Origin: AC-32 sp038237925
Lineage (GTDB): Bacteria; Actinomycetota; Thermoleophilia; Gaiellales; Gaiellaceae
Assembly: GCA_038237925.1 (NCBI GenBank)
Contig: JBBRYF010000023.1
Location: 1-20,090, forward strand
Direction: 5' to 3'
Length of the DNA stretch: 20,090 nt
The notes beneath the pieces were generated by a model. That model ran no database searches. It saw only the letters and a list, made by a program, of their open reading frames with translations, and was not told the DNA's origin. How positions within the stretch are numbered: the first letter of the stretch is position 1; each line of letters starts with the position of its first letter. A program made the translations under genes and the position numbers. Positions 7,883 through 17,546 of this stretch are shown here, one piece after another.

Positions 7883-8889
7883 TCAGCGAGGCTGCCAGCG
7901 CGGCGAGACCGCGGCACAGGCCTCTCCGAGGCAGCTTGGCGGTCGACCCGTGATCCACCTGCCGGTGCCGTCGCCACCGGACGATGCGATGACCATGAAC
8001 CCGGAAATCTGATGCTCGATGTTGAGCAGGATCTTGTCGCCGCCGGGCGACCAGCTCGGACCGCGAATGACTCCGGCGGCGTACTTCAGCCAGGGCTTCC
8101 CCGGGATTTTCGACAGCGCGCCCGTGCGCGTGTCGACCGAATAGAGATCCGCTATCGCGCTGTCGTCCACGAACTGGTTGGTGGCGAAGAGAATCCGGCG
8201 ACCGTTGGGCGACCAGTCGATGCGGCCTCCGCCCTCCATGTCGAAGGTGAAGTGGTGCCATTCGCCGCGGAGCCGGGAGTGAGTAGACGGCGGCGCCCGG
8301 TGACCGGCCCGACGAAGAGCCCTTGTGGGTAGGTGACGTACGCAATCCGCCGGCCGTGGATCGACCAGCCGGTCGTGTTTTGGGGAAGCCGCGTGAGGCG
8401 TCTGACCCGCCCGCCGCTCGCGCTCACGACTTCGAGCTCGAGATATCGCCCGCACCCGCAGCTTCCGTTGGCGTTCTCGAACACGATCTTCTTGTTGTCT
8501 AGCCAATCAAGGCGCGGGAAGCCCTCATAACCGCCGCGCAGGTACCTAGAGCGCCGGACAAGCAGCTTGCGGCTTCCTCCAACCGCGTTCATGACCTCGA
8601 TCTGAGGCGCCGGCGAAATCGGAAAGCCGTGGACGAACGCGATGCGCGTGCCATCGGGCGACCACGCAGGATTTCGATCGAGGATCCCCTTCGTCAGATG
8701 CCGCTCGCCGCTCCCGTCAGGATGGAGGGTCGCGATCACGGTCTTGCAATGACCACTCGGGCAGGGAGGGATCGCCCTTACGAAGGCAATCAAAGGCCCG
8801 TCCCGACCGGGGTAAGTCGCGCGTGCGAGCCCTGCGCAGGCTGCGGTGAGCACTACGCCAAGCGCAAGGGTCAGCCGCAGGGAAGGCAC
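7883..8889 (-). pseudogene. Exported PD40/TolB-like beta-propeller protein with one frameshift
   Basis: The GTG at 8889 opens a signal peptide (PSLRLTLALGVVLTAACAGLARA), then propeller blades with the PD40 mark: 'NPAWSPDGTRIAFVHG', and after the shift 'IDWSPNGRRILFATNQ' and 'PSWSPGGDKILLNIEHQ'. Frame one runs to LLTPG; the protein continues in another frame as EWHHFTFDMEGGGRIDW, so an indel lies at about 8262-8282. The end 'SPRWQPR' at 7883 is the usual finish of such proteins, so both termini are intact. PD40 proteins bind peptidoglycan, polysaccharide or protein partners outside the membrane; no specific role can be given. An ATG at 8955 in the same frame is an alternative start. A single lesion could also be a sequencing error, in which case this is a working gene of about 335 residues. 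Confidence 0.75.
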
Positions 8890-9025
8890 TGCCGTCGCAC
8901 AGATCCTAGCCGGACGAGGACGACCTTTAAAGCCAGCGTCTGTTGGTCTCCGCACCGGCAGTTTGTCGCAGCTAGCTACATCAATGAATCTTTGTTCTGG
9001 CAGCGCTTCTCCGTTCGAGCGGCGA

Positions 9026-9035
9026 GTTGCAATCG
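9026..9035. repeat. Decamer GTTGCAATCG shared with the tRNA-Thr scar region
   Basis: This is an exact copy of the first decamer at 1971-1980. It is located 20 bases left of the tRNA-Lys fragment, on the same relative side as the repeat cluster at the tRNA-Thr fragment. It could be an arm-type integrase site or a chance match. Confidence 0.35.
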
Positions 9036-9043
9036 TTGCGGCC

Positions 9044-9088
9044 GGACTTTTAATCCCAAGGTCGTAGGTTCGAGCCCTACCCGGCCCA
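9044..9088 (+). tRNA. 3'-half fragment of tRNA-Lys(TTT), probable attachment-site scar
   Basis: The anticodon loop CTTTTAA (9047-9053, anticodon TTT) is followed by the 3' stem strand TCCCA, a 5-base variable loop AGGTC, a perfect T arm (GTAGG 9064-9068, TTCGAGC, CCTAC 9076-9080), the acceptor strand CCGGCCC (9081-9087) and discriminator A. On the left, only GGA of the 5' anticodon strand matches (GGA with TCC); the remaining two pairs fail, and there is no GGGCCGG acceptor strand or D arm upstream. This is the 3' half left at the far end of an element that integrated into a tRNA-Lys gene. The MFS relic on the other strand stops close to it. Confidence 0.8.
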
Positions 9089-9120
9089 TTAGAAAAAGAA
9101 GCTGCACAGAAGCCGGTTTT

Positions 9121-9258
9121 TGCGTTCTTCGATCGCCCCGAGCGCTGCGGCCGGAGTCCCCGAGGGTCAAGGTCAGGACGACGGCAGCAGCGACGTCGGG
9201 ATCTCCTGCCCGACGTCGGAGAAGAAGCTCGCGAGGCCGATCCCCGCGACGCTGCGGT

Positions 9259-9277
<19 letters not shown>
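9121..9277 (-). pseudogene. N-terminal fragment of an MFS transporter at the end of the peptide operon
   Basis: A GTG at 9277 opens inside the last codons of the upstream ATPase gene and reads 'HPRWLNRSVAGIGLASFFSDVGQEIPTSLLP', the typical first transmembrane region of a major facilitator family (LNR-V-GIGLASL-SD--HE). TGA at 9173-9175 ends this frame, but one frame away LTLTLG and then PAAALGAIEE continue the family sequence, so two small indels are present. Similarity ends at about 9121, about 30 bases from the tRNA-Lys scar; some 350 residues are missing. The 4-base-type overlap with the ATPase suggests that it was the original last gene of the operon. Confidence 0.65.
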
Positions 9278-10253
<976 letters not shown>

Positions 10254-10257
<4 letters not shown>

Positions 10258-11228
10258 CGCGTTACTCCCGCCGGCACGTCGTTCAGGTGGCAGGCTGCCT
10301 CGCGCTCGCCGTCGAGCCTGCGCAGCGGCGGATGCTTGGTCGGGCAGGGCGAGAAGACGCGGTCGCAGCGCGGATGGAACGGGCAGCCCTGTGGCGGCCG
10401 ATCGAGCCGCGGCGGCGCGCCGGGAATCGAGATCGGCACGCCGTTCCCTTGCAGGTCGGGTGTGGCCGCGAAGAGCAGGCGTGTGTACGGGTGGCGCGGG
10501 TCGTGATAGAGCGCGTCCACCGGGCCCTGCTCGACGATCTCGCCCGCGTACATCACCGCCGCGCGGTCACACAGCTGCGCCACGACCGGCAGGTCGTGCG
10601 TGACAAGCAGCAGAGCCAGACCGAAGTCACGGCAGAGCGCGTCGAGCAGCTCGAGGATCTGGGCCTGCACCATCACGTCGAGCGCGGTTGTCGGCTCGTC
10701 CGCGACCAGCACGCTCGGGTTGCAGGCGAGCGCCATCGCGATCGCCGCGCGCTGCCGCATCCCGCCCGAGAACTCGTGCGGGAAGCTGTCACCGCGGTCG
10801 CGCGGGATGCCGACGGCCTCGAGCAGCTCCGCCACACGTGCGCGGGCAGCGCGGCCCGACGAGCTGTGGTGTAGCTCCAGCGCCTCGACGATCTGCGCCG
10901 AAACGGTCTGCACCGGGTTGAGCGCGTTCATCGCGCCCTGGAAGACGATCGCGAGATCGTTCCAGCGGTGCGGCCGAATCGTCTCCTCGCCGCCCGCCAG
11001 GATGTTCTCGCCGTTCAGGAGCACCCGGCCGGAGACCGAGGCGCTCGGCGGCAGCAGCCCGAGCAGCCCGAGGACAGTCGTCGTCTTGCCGCACCCTGAC
11101 TCGCCGACGAGCCCGAGCCGCTGTCCCGCGTCGAGCGCGAGGCTCACGCCCTGAACCGCGTGCAGCTCCCCGCCGTCACCGAGGTCGAACCAGACGTGCA
11201 GGTCGTCGAGCTCGAGGAGGGCGCTCAT
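10254..11228 (-). CDS. Peptide ABC importer ATPase, DppD/OppD type
   Basis: 324 residues from ATG 11228, overlapping the permease stop by 4 bases (ATGA). The open frame continues far upstream in the permease gene, but that part is a shadow. Walker A GESGCGKTT is near residue 40; the signature FSGGMRQRA, Walker B VLVADEPTTALD and the switch histidine in VTHD are all present. The Q loop, VFQGAMNALNPV, is the form typical of DppD. The C-terminal block GCPFHPRC with the later cysteine is retained. It should form a heterodimer with the ATPase encoded next. Confidence 0.95.
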
Positions 11229-12181
11229 ACAGACTCCGGGCTTCGCCCGACGAGCGGGCGCAGCCGGAACGACCGCGCGGAGAGGTGCGCCACGCGCAGG
11301 CGCGGGTTGAGCGCGTCCTCGATCGCGCCGCCGATCAGGCTGCAGCTGAGGATGATCACCGCCACGAGCGCGCCCGGCGGCACGATCGCCCACCAGGCGC
11401 CGGTCGAGATCGCCGCGCGCTCGAAGGCGTTCTCGATCACCTTCCCGAGCGAGATCCGACTGGGGTCGCCGAGGCCGAGGAACGACAGGGCCGTCTCGTC
11501 GAAGATCGCGACCGCGATCGTCAGCACCGTGTTCGCGATCAGCAGCGGCGCGACCTGCGGCAGCACGTGCCGGAAAACGATCCGCATATGCCCCGCCCCG
11601 AGCGCGCGCGCCCGCTTCACGTAGACGCGCTCGCGCACGCTCTTCACCTGCGCCCGGATCACCCGCGCCGTGCTCGTCCAGAGCAGGATCCCGATCACGA
11701 TCACGATGTGGAAGAGGCTCGGGCCCCAGATCGCGGCGACGACGATCATCAGCGGCACGTCGGGGATGACGAGGAAGTAGTCGGTGATCCGCATCAGGAT
11801 CGTGTCGACCTTGCCGCCGAAGTAGCCGGCCGCGACGCCGACGAAGCCGCCGATCACCATCGAGACGAGCGTCGCCGCGAAGCCGACGATGAGCGAGATG
11901 CGCGCGCCCCACATCAGCAGCGTGACCATGTCGATGCCGCCGTCGTCGAGCCCCAGCGGGTGCTGCCACGACGGAGGCCCGAAGACCGGACCGACCTGCT
12001 CGTGCAGGCCGTACGGCGCGAGCACGGGCGCGAACACCGCCGCGAGCACGATCACCAGCAGCACGAGCGCGCCGACGGTCGCCGAGGGCCGCCGCCGGAT
12101 CGCCTGCCAGACGATGCCGCGCCGCGAGCGGATCGGCTCCTGCTCGATCACGGCGCCCGGCTCGCGCAGGGCGACGCTCAT
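11225..12181 (-). CDS. Peptide ABC importer permease, DppC/OppC type
   Basis: 318 residues, start ATG 12181, overlapping the preceding permease stop as ATGA. The order is as expected for DppC: a cytoplasmic N-terminus rich in Arg (IRRRPSATVGAL), a first membrane segment 'LVLLVIVLAAVFAPVLAPY', a periplasmic part with HPLGLDDGGIDMVTLLMWGAR (the HPLGTD-G-D-LSR-GAR motif of this family), then five further membrane segments. The EAA loop that docks on the ATPase is VYVKRARALGAGHMRIVFRHVLP. FLGLGDP is the conserved block near the substrate path. Nothing is missing. Confidence 0.95.
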   Translation of the reverse strand: MSVALREPGAVIEQEPIRSRRGIVWQAIRRRPSATVGALVLLVIVLAAVFAPVLAPYGLHEQVGPVFGPPSWQHPLGLDDGGIDMVTLLMWGARISLIVGFAATLVSMVIGGFVGVAAGYFGGKVDTILMRITDYFLVIPDVPLMIVVAAIWGPSLFHIVIVIGILLWTSTARVIRAQVKSVRERVYVKRARALGAGHMRIVFRHVLPQVAPLLIANTVLTIAVAIFDETALSFLGLGDPSRISLGKVIENAFERAAISTGAWWAIVPPGALVAVIILSCSLIGGAIEDALNPRLRVAHLSARSFRLRPLVGRSPESV

Positions 12182-13140
12182 TCGGTGATCCTCGGGTCGA
12201 GCTTGAAGTAGAGGAGGTCGGCGACGAGGTTGAAGAAGACGACCGAGATCGTCAGCAGCAGGAACGCGCCCTGCAGCATCGGGTAGTCGCGCTGCAGGAC
12301 CGCGTCGTAGACCGCACGGCCGATCCCGGGCCACGAGAACACCGTCTCGATCAGAATCGCGCCGGCGACGATGTAGCCGAGCGAGAGTGCGACGAGGGTC
12401 GCGATCGGCAGCATCGCGTTCCGCAGCGCGTGGCGGCGCAGGATCGCCCACGGCTTGAGGCCTTTCGCGCGCGCGGTAAGGACGTAGTCCTCGCCAAGCG
12501 TCTCGAGCATCGCCGAGCGGACGATCAGTGTGTACTCGCCGTAGAGCACGAGCCCAAGCGTCAGGGAGGGCAGCGCGATGTGCTCGGCGAGGTCCTTCAC
12601 GTGCGCCCAGAACGGCGGGTTGATCAGGAACTCGTTCGACATCCCGCCCGTCGGCAGCACCCCCGCGAACAGGATCACGAGCATCAGCCCGAGCCAGTGC
12701 GTCGGCATCGAGTAGAAGCCGAGCGCGGTCGTGACGGTGGCGCTTTCGGCGGCGGTGCCGCGGCGCCAGGCGGCGAGCACCCCCGTCAGCGTCCCGAGCA
12801 CGATCGCGAAGATCGTCCCGAGCAGGACCATCGGGAGCGTGTTGATCAGCGCGGTGCGCAGGTTCGAAGAGACCGGCTGGCTGTTAGCGAACGAGATCCC
12901 GAGGTTCCCGCGCGGCAGCTGCTGCAGGTAGATCACGTACTGCTGCCACTTCGACTTGTCGAGCCCGAACTGGCGCTTCAGGGCCAGTCGGATCTCGGGC
13001 GTGGCGTGCGGCACGCGCGCGAGGTTCGTGACCGCGCTCCCGGGCGCGAGCCGGAAGAGCGCGAAGTTGATCGTGACGGCGATGAAGACCGTCAGGACGG
13101 CGAAGACCAGCCGCTTGATGACGTAGTTCGCGCCCCTCAC
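12178..13140 (-). CDS. Peptide ABC importer permease, DppB/OppB type
   Basis: 320 residues. The start is GTG 13140 (GTG AGG GGC), 30 bases after the binding-protein stop; the ribosome site is weak (GGGGTCGGG). Six membrane segments: N-terminal 'VIKRLVFAVLTVFIAVTINFALFRLAPG' (the family start, ending in the conserved PG), the cluster 'LPMVLLGTIFAIVLGTLTGVLAA', and then the region around the EAA loop EDYVLTARAKGLKPWAILRRHALRNAMLP. 'ETVFSWPGIGRAVYDAVLQRDYPMLQG' is the strongly conserved end block. It pairs with the DppC-type subunit to form the translocation pore. Confidence 0.95.
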   Translation of the reverse strand: MRGANYVIKRLVFAVLTVFIAVTINFALFRLAPGSAVTNLARVPHATPEIRLALKRQFGLDKSKWQQYVIYLQQLPRGNLGISFANSQPVSSNLRTALINTLPMVLLGTIFAIVLGTLTGVLAAWRRGTAAESATVTTALGFYSMPTHWLGLMLVILFAGVLPTGGMSNEFLINPPFWAHVKDLAEHIALPSLTLGLVLYGEYTLIVRSAMLETLGEDYVLTARAKGLKPWAILRRHALRNAMLPIATLVALSLGYIVAGAILIETVFSWPGIGRAVYDAVLQRDYPMLQGAFLLLTISVVFFNLVADLLYFKLDPRITE

Positions 13141-13170
13141 GTCACCCGACCCCGCCTTCGCCCGCGCCGG

Positions 13171-14808
13171 CTAGAGTTGGTGCACCCTCGCCATGCTCAG
13201 CTTGTTGATCGAGTTGAACGGGCCTTGCGGCGAGGCGACGAGGCCACCCCAGCTCTTGCTCACGGCCCAGACGTGGTCCTGCGCGGCGAGCCAGAGATAC
13301 GGCCGCTTCGCGGCGAGGTACCTCTGCATCTTCCACACGACCGCCTTCCGCTTCGTCTGGTTCGGCGTCAGCTGTTGCAGCGAGTACATCGCGTCGTAGC
13401 GCTTGTCGCAGAAGCCGCTGTCGCTCCAGCCGCCGAACTGCGCGCAGGTGACAACCGAGAGCATGAAGTCCGGGTCGATCAGCGCGACCCAGTCCCACAT
13501 CGCGAGGTCGAAGTTGAGGTACTTGTTGTTGGGCGCGATGATCGCGTCGAACGCTGCCGTCGAGTCGAGCGCTCGCTGGCTCAGCTGGATGCCGATCTTC
13601 TTGAAGTCCGGCTGGAGGATCTGGAACGAGCGGCCCGTGCTCGACACGTCGGTCGGCGTGATCACCTGGTACGACATCTTGTGGCCGCCCGCGACCCGGA
13701 TCCCGCCGGGGCCTCGCTTGAAGCCGGCCTGGTCGAGAATCTTGTTGGCCAGCGCGATGTTGAAGCTCGGCGCCTTCACTGCCGGGTTGTGCCAGGGCCC
13801 CGTCGCCGGCGGGATGATCGAGCTCCCCGGCTTCGCATAGCCGAGGAAGACGACCCGGACGATCCGCTGCCGGTCGATCGCGTGATCCATCGCGGCCTTG
13901 ACCTTCGGGTTCAGCAGCTCGCGGTGCTTCGTCTTCTTCGGGTTCGAGTTGACGATGAAGTCGGTCTGGTCGACCCCAGGCACGGAGCGAACGTTGAACG
14001 AGCTCTTCAGCGTCTTGATCGCGGTGCCGGGAACGTCCTCGATCGCGTCGATCTCGTGGGCCTTCAGCGCCGAGACGAGCGCGTCCTCGTTCGAGAACAT
14101 CCGCAGGCCGAAGCCGTCGACGAGCGCCTTCTCGCCGTAGAAGGAGCCGTTGCGCTGGAAGAGGGCGATGTTGTCCTTCTTGAACTTGACGAGCTTGAAG
14201 GGGCCGGCGCCGACGAGCGGGTTGTTCGAGAAGGTCTTGAGGTCGGTGCCCTTGTGGCCGGTGTGCTTGCTCCAGACGTGCTGCGGGAGGATGGCGAGCT
14301 GCTGGAACTGGCCGAGCACGTTGCCGGGCGCCTTCACGTAGTTGACGACCAGCGTGGTCGCGTTCGGGGCCTTCGCGTTCTTGATGTGCGCCACGAGCCC
14401 GGCCGCATTTGCGGCACCGCCGGCCGCGTACTTGAGATCGGTGTTGATCGTCCAGGCCGCGTCCTTGGCCGTCAGCGGTTTCCCGTCGTCCCACTTCGCG
14501 CCCTTGCGCGTCGTGAACGTCCAGGTCTTGCCGCCGTTCGAAGCGTGCCAGGAGGTGGCGAAGTCGGCCACGAACTTTTTGTTCGCCTTGTCGTACTGGA
14601 TCAGCTCCGGGTAGACGTACTCGAAGGTCGAGTACGCGTCCTGATTGAAGGCGACGTACGGGTTCAGCGAGTCGATGCGCGAGCTCGTGCCGACTCGAAA
14701 CGTGCCGCCGGTCTTCGCCGCGCTCGAGCCGTTGGCCGTGGCCGCATAGGCGGCGAGCCCGGCCGCAAGACATCCCGTAGCAAGCGCAGCCAGCCACCGC
14801 TTCTTCAT
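13171..14808 (-). CDS. Extracellular solute-binding protein, family 5 (peptide/oligopeptide)
   Basis: 545 residues, the usual length. ATG 14808 follows a strong AAGGAGGAGGGTGAG. It has an export signal (MKKRWLAALATGCLAAGLAAYA): Cys13 in LATGC is a poor but possible lipobox, otherwise cleavage would fall after AYA. The body is typical: 'GGTFRVGTSSRIDSLNPYVAF', 'TWTFTTRKGAKWDDGKPLTAKDAAWTI' (WHDG-like block), 'VGAGPFKLVKF' and 'RELLNPKVKAAMDHAIDRQRIVRVVFLGYAKPGSSIIPP'. Family 5 proteins capture di- to oligopeptides, nickel or sugars; the neighbouring peptidases argue for peptides. The open-cleft ligand residues cannot be read by eye. Two cysteines near residues 474 and 484 (VTCAQFGGWSDSGFC) may form a disulfide. 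It begins 15 bases after the carboxypeptidase gene. Confidence 0.93.
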   Translation of the reverse strand: MKKRWLAALATGCLAAGLAAYAATANGSSAAKTGGTFRVGTSSRIDSLNPYVAFNQDAYSTFEYVYPELIQYDKANKKFVADFATSWHASNGGKTWTFTTRKGAKWDDGKPLTAKDAAWTINTDLKYAAGGAANAAGLVAHIKNAKAPNATTLVVNYVKAPGNVLGQFQQLAILPQHVWSKHTGHKGTDLKTFSNNPLVGAGPFKLVKFKKDNIALFQRNGSFYGEKALVDGFGLRMFSNEDALVSALKAHEIDAIEDVPGTAIKTLKSSFNVRSVPGVDQTDFIVNSNPKKTKHRELLNPKVKAAMDHAIDRQRIVRVVFLGYAKPGSSIIPPATGPWHNPAVKAPSFNIALANKILDQAGFKRGPGGIRVAGGHKMSYQVITPTDVSSTGRSFQILQPDFKKIGIQLSQRALDSTAAFDAIIAPNNKYLNFDLAMWDWVALIDPDFMLSVVTCAQFGGWSDSGFCDKRYDAMYSLQQLTPNQTKRKAVVWKMQRYLAAKRPYLWLAAQDHVWAVSKSWGGLVASPQGPFNSINKLSMARVHQL

Positions 14809-14823
14809 CTCACCCTCCTCCTT

Positions 14824-15765
14824 TCACGCCCAGGGAGATTCCTCAAGCGTGAGCGTACGCCGGTCGGCGTCGAGCGTATACCGAACGCCGAGCGGCAGAG
14901 CAGCCAGGTGCTTGCCGTGCCCGAGCGGCAGGCGGTAGAGCACCGGCACGCCCAGCGGCTCGAGATGCTCCTCCAGCACGTCCTCGAGCGAGCGCGACCG
15001 CGCCCAGTCGGAGGCGGGCCGGAGATCGCCCCAGTCGCAACCCTCCATCTCGCCGACGACGACGCCCGCCACCCTGTCGAGCTTCCCCGCGTGCTTCAAC
15101 TGCGTGAGCATCCCGTCCACGTAGTACGGCGGCGCCTTGTAGTCCTCGAAGAAGAAGATCGTGCCGTCGAGGTCGAGCTCCCACGGCGTGGCGAGCGTCT
15201 GCGCCAGCAGCCAAAGGCAGCCGCCGACGAGCGGAGCGGTGACTGAGCCGCCGCGGATCGCGCGCGTGTAGGGATCGTCGGGATTGGGCGGAACCGGGCC
15301 GGCCGGGTCTCCCGTCAGCACGTGGAGCATCCGCGTGCGCGTGAACTCCGTCACCTCGGGCGAGCCGAGGCCAACGAGGCCGCTGCCGTAGATCGTCGGC
15401 AGCCCGGTGCGACCGCCGATCGCGACGTGCAGCGCCGTGATGTCGGAGAAGCCGACGAGCGGCTTCGGGTTGGCCGCGATCAGGTCGAAATCGAGGTACG
15501 GGATCGCCTGCGCCGAGCCGTAGCCGCCCTGCAACGCCTGCACCACGTGCACCTCGGGGTCGGTGAAGAGGGCGTTGAGGTCGGCGGCGCGATCCTCGGC
15601 CCGGCCGGCGACGTAGTCGTCGCGGTCGTAGACATGGTCGGCGAGCTTGACCCGGTAGCCCTGCTCCTCCCACCACTCAACGCCGCGCTCGACCTCGGAG
15701 CGGGAGTCGTACGGGCTCGCCGGCGCCGCGACGCCGATCGTGCCTCCGGGGGGCAACGGCTTCAT
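14824..15765 (-). CDS. S66-family LD-carboxypeptidase (LdcA/MccF-like)
   Basis: 313 residues from ATG 15765, which overlaps the M28 gene stop as ATGA. The frame is open upstream, but those 67 residues are low-complexity shadow. The serine nucleophile is Ser107 in VGFSDITAL; the other members of the triad are Glu207 in FFFEDY and His283 in LPLGHGKHL. 'GTIGVAAPASPYD' opens the fold, and 'QALQGGYGSAQAIPYLDFDLI' is the conserved oxyanion-side block. Family members cut the L-Ala/D-amino-acid type bond of tetrapeptide stems in cell-wall recycling, or destroy microcin C-type peptide-nucleotides (MccF). No signal peptide is present, so it acts in the cytoplasm. The surrounding peptide importer suggests a role in processing imported muropeptide-like or other D-amino-acid peptides; self-immunity to a peptide toxin is the alternative. 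Confidence 0.92.
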   Translation of the reverse strand: MKPLPPGGTIGVAAPASPYDSRSEVERGVEWWEEQGYRVKLADHVYDRDDYVAGRAEDRAADLNALFTDPEVHVVQALQGGYGSAQAIPYLDFDLIAANPKPLVGFSDITALHVAIGGRTGLPTIYGSGLVGLGSPEVTEFTRTRMLHVLTGDPAGPVPPNPDDPYTRAIRGGSVTAPLVGGCLWLLAQTLATPWELDLDGTIFFFEDYKAPPYYVDGMLTQLKHAGKLDRVAGVVVGEMEGCDWGDLRPASDWARSRSLEDVLEEHLEPLGVPVLYRLPLGHGKHLAALPLGVRYTLDADRRTLTLEESPWA

Positions 15766-17546
15766 CGGCGCGATTCTCCCGGAAGATCCGCCGCGCGCGG
15801 GCGAGCGAGCGCGAAGACGCGGCCCGCCGCGGCCTCGGCCATGCGGTCTCGGCGGCGGCCGAGCTCCCGGCGGGAGCGGTCGAGGTGGCGGCGCAGGCTC
15901 TGCTCGAGCCAGGGTCCCGGCTTCCGCGCGCCCGGCTCGCCGCGCAGGGACGCGAGCTCCCGCCACAGGTCAGGGCCGGGGTCGGCGTCGCCCTGGATCC
16001 CCCAGCACGCGCGGCGCGCGCGGCGGCCGCGGCGGGCGCGCTCGATCCTGAATGCTTGGTGCGAGAGGTCGGCGCAGAGCCAGTTGATGCCGACGCGCGA
16101 GAGCGGGCTCGCAGCGTGGTCGAGGTCGGCCAGCGCCTGCTCGAGGTGCTCGACGTCGGCAGCGGTCTGCTCGTGCGGGTAGCGCGGGCCGTCGATCGCG
16201 TCTAGGCCGTGCAGCCCCCGCGCCAGAGCGGTGAACCGCCGGCGCGCGTCCTGCGGTTCGACGTCCGCGAGCTCGTGCCCGTGCTTGCGCAGCTCGCGGG
16301 CGCGGGGGGCGAAGTCGAGCGCGGGCTCGTCGAGCAAGAGTCGCGCGGAGAGCTCGGTCAGCTTCGCCAGGTAGCCAAAGTCGACCTTGTCGGCCGTGTC
16401 GTACTGCGTGTGGTACTCGGTGCGGTCGAACTCGGAGGTGAAGGTCGAGACGTTGATCCCGGGGATCCCGGCCGCGAGGAACGGCCACACCTCCGTCCAC
16501 GTGTTCGGCCGGTGGAGCCGGTAGCCGTGCGGCAGCAGGCCATCCCGGGCGGCGACGCGGCAGTGGCGGCGCACCCAGGCCGTCAGCTCGGGCGGCACGT
16601 CGAGCGTGAAGGCGTCCGGGCGGCCGGAGCCCTCGACGTTGAGGTAGAAGGGCGAGCCGGTCGCCCACTCGCGGTGCTCTGCCACCACCTGGTACCAGGC
16701 GCCGTAGCACCAGTCGTACGCGGACTCGGCGATCCCGTACTCCTCGGCGGTGTGCGAGACGAACGCGATCGTGCGGCGCGGCCGGATCCCGTCCTCCACG
16801 AAGGCGCGCGCGAGCTCCAGCGTCACGGCGACTCCGGTCGCGTCGTCGAAGGCGGCTTGGAACCAGCCGTCGTGGTGGCCGGCCACGATCGCCGGCGCGC
16901 CGTTCTGCCGGCCCGGCAGCTCGCCGACGACGTTCACGCCCTCGGCCGGAGCCATCGGCGCTCGCAGTACGACCCGCACCCGGCCGTGGAGCTTCGGCGC
17001 GTCCTCCCTGCGGATCGTCACGCACGGCGGCCCCTCCGCGTGCCAGATCCCGTCGAAGGTGCCGAGCGCGTCCGGCGCCTGGTAGTACGGCCCGCCTTCC
17101 GGGGTGTAGAGCACCATCGCCGCCGCGCCGCGCAGGCCGAGCTCGAGGCCGACGTGATACGGCCAGAGGCGCGCGACCTGCCACTCGACGAGCACGACCT
17201 TGCCGGCGACGTCGAGCCGGTCGAGCTGTTTGCGCCCGCCCCGACCGACCGCCACGAGCTCGCCCACGACGCCTTTCGCACCGGTCTCGGGCACGCCGCC
17301 GAACGACACGCCCTCGACCCGGGTGCCGTCGCCGAGCTCGACGTAGGCCTCCTCGAGCCGCCAGCCGTCGACCGGTACCGGCTCCTCGGTCACATTCTTG
17401 AGTTCCAGCGAGCGCATCTCGGCCACGATGAAGTCGACCGCCTCGCGCTCCTCGGGCGTACCCGCGACCCGGAAGCCGTGTGGGTGCGAGCCGATCGCTG
17501 CCAGCCGCTCGACCACGTGCTGCAGGTACTTCGGCGAGAACCTCAC
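15762..17546 (-). CDS. M28-family zinc aminopeptidase with PA-type insert
   Basis: 594 residues from GTG 17546, which overlaps the deacetylase stop as GTGA. Two-zinc M28 centre: 'AGHHDGWFQAAFDDATGVAVTLELA' (H224 and D226 region, bridging D234 or D235), HTAEEYG with catalytic Glu268 and ligand Glu269, Glu305 in LNVEGSG, and His379 in YHTQYDT. Residues about 85-200 form a PA-like lid (GKVVLVEW, 'GLRGAAAMVLYTPEGG'). 'GSHPHGFRVAGTPEEREAVDFI' is the usual N-terminal block. The last 170 residues are helical and Arg-rich, without a family I can name, and make it longer than typical M28 enzymes (about 420-480). There is no signal peptide, unlike many secreted M28 aminopeptidases, so cytosolic trimming of imported peptides is likely. 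Confidence 0.92.
   Translation of the reverse strand: MRFSPKYLQHVVERLAAIGSHPHGFRVAGTPEEREAVDFIVAEMRSLELKNVTEEPVPVDGWRLEEAYVELGDGTRVEGVSFGGVPETGAKGVVGELVAVGRGGRKQLDRLDVAGKVVLVEWQVARLWPYHVGLELGLRGAAAMVLYTPEGGPYYQAPDALGTFDGIWHAEGPPCVTIRREDAPKLHGRVRVVLRAPMAPAEGVNVVGELPGRQNGAPAIVAGHHDGWFQAAFDDATGVAVTLELARAFVEDGIRPRRTIAFVSHTAEEYGIAESAYDWCYGAWYQVVAEHREWATGSPFYLNVEGSGRPDAFTLDVPPELTAWVRRHCRVAARDGLLPHGYRLHRPNTWTEVWPFLAAGIPGINVSTFTSEFDRTEYHTQYDTADKVDFGYLAKLTELSARLLLDEPALDFAPRARELRKHGHELADVEPQDARRRFTALARGLHGLDAIDGPRYPHEQTAADVEHLEQALADLDHAASPLSRVGINWLCADLSHQAFRIERARRGRRARRACWGIQGDADPGPDLWRELASLRGEPGARKPGPWLEQSLRRHLDRSRRELGRRRDRMAEAAAGRVFALARPRAADLPGESRR

Noticed and set aside
8976..9110. Minus-strand peptide MGRVGLEPTTLGLK as a gene
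   Set aside because: It is the translation of the antisense of the tRNA-Lys 3' half, a well-known false protein.
12430..15246. Very long open frame on the + strand opposite the permease, binding protein and carboxypeptidase genes
   Set aside because: It is exactly antisense to three strongly conserved genes and has Arg/Val/Glu/His-biased low-complexity composition with no motif; it is a GC-rich shadow frame.
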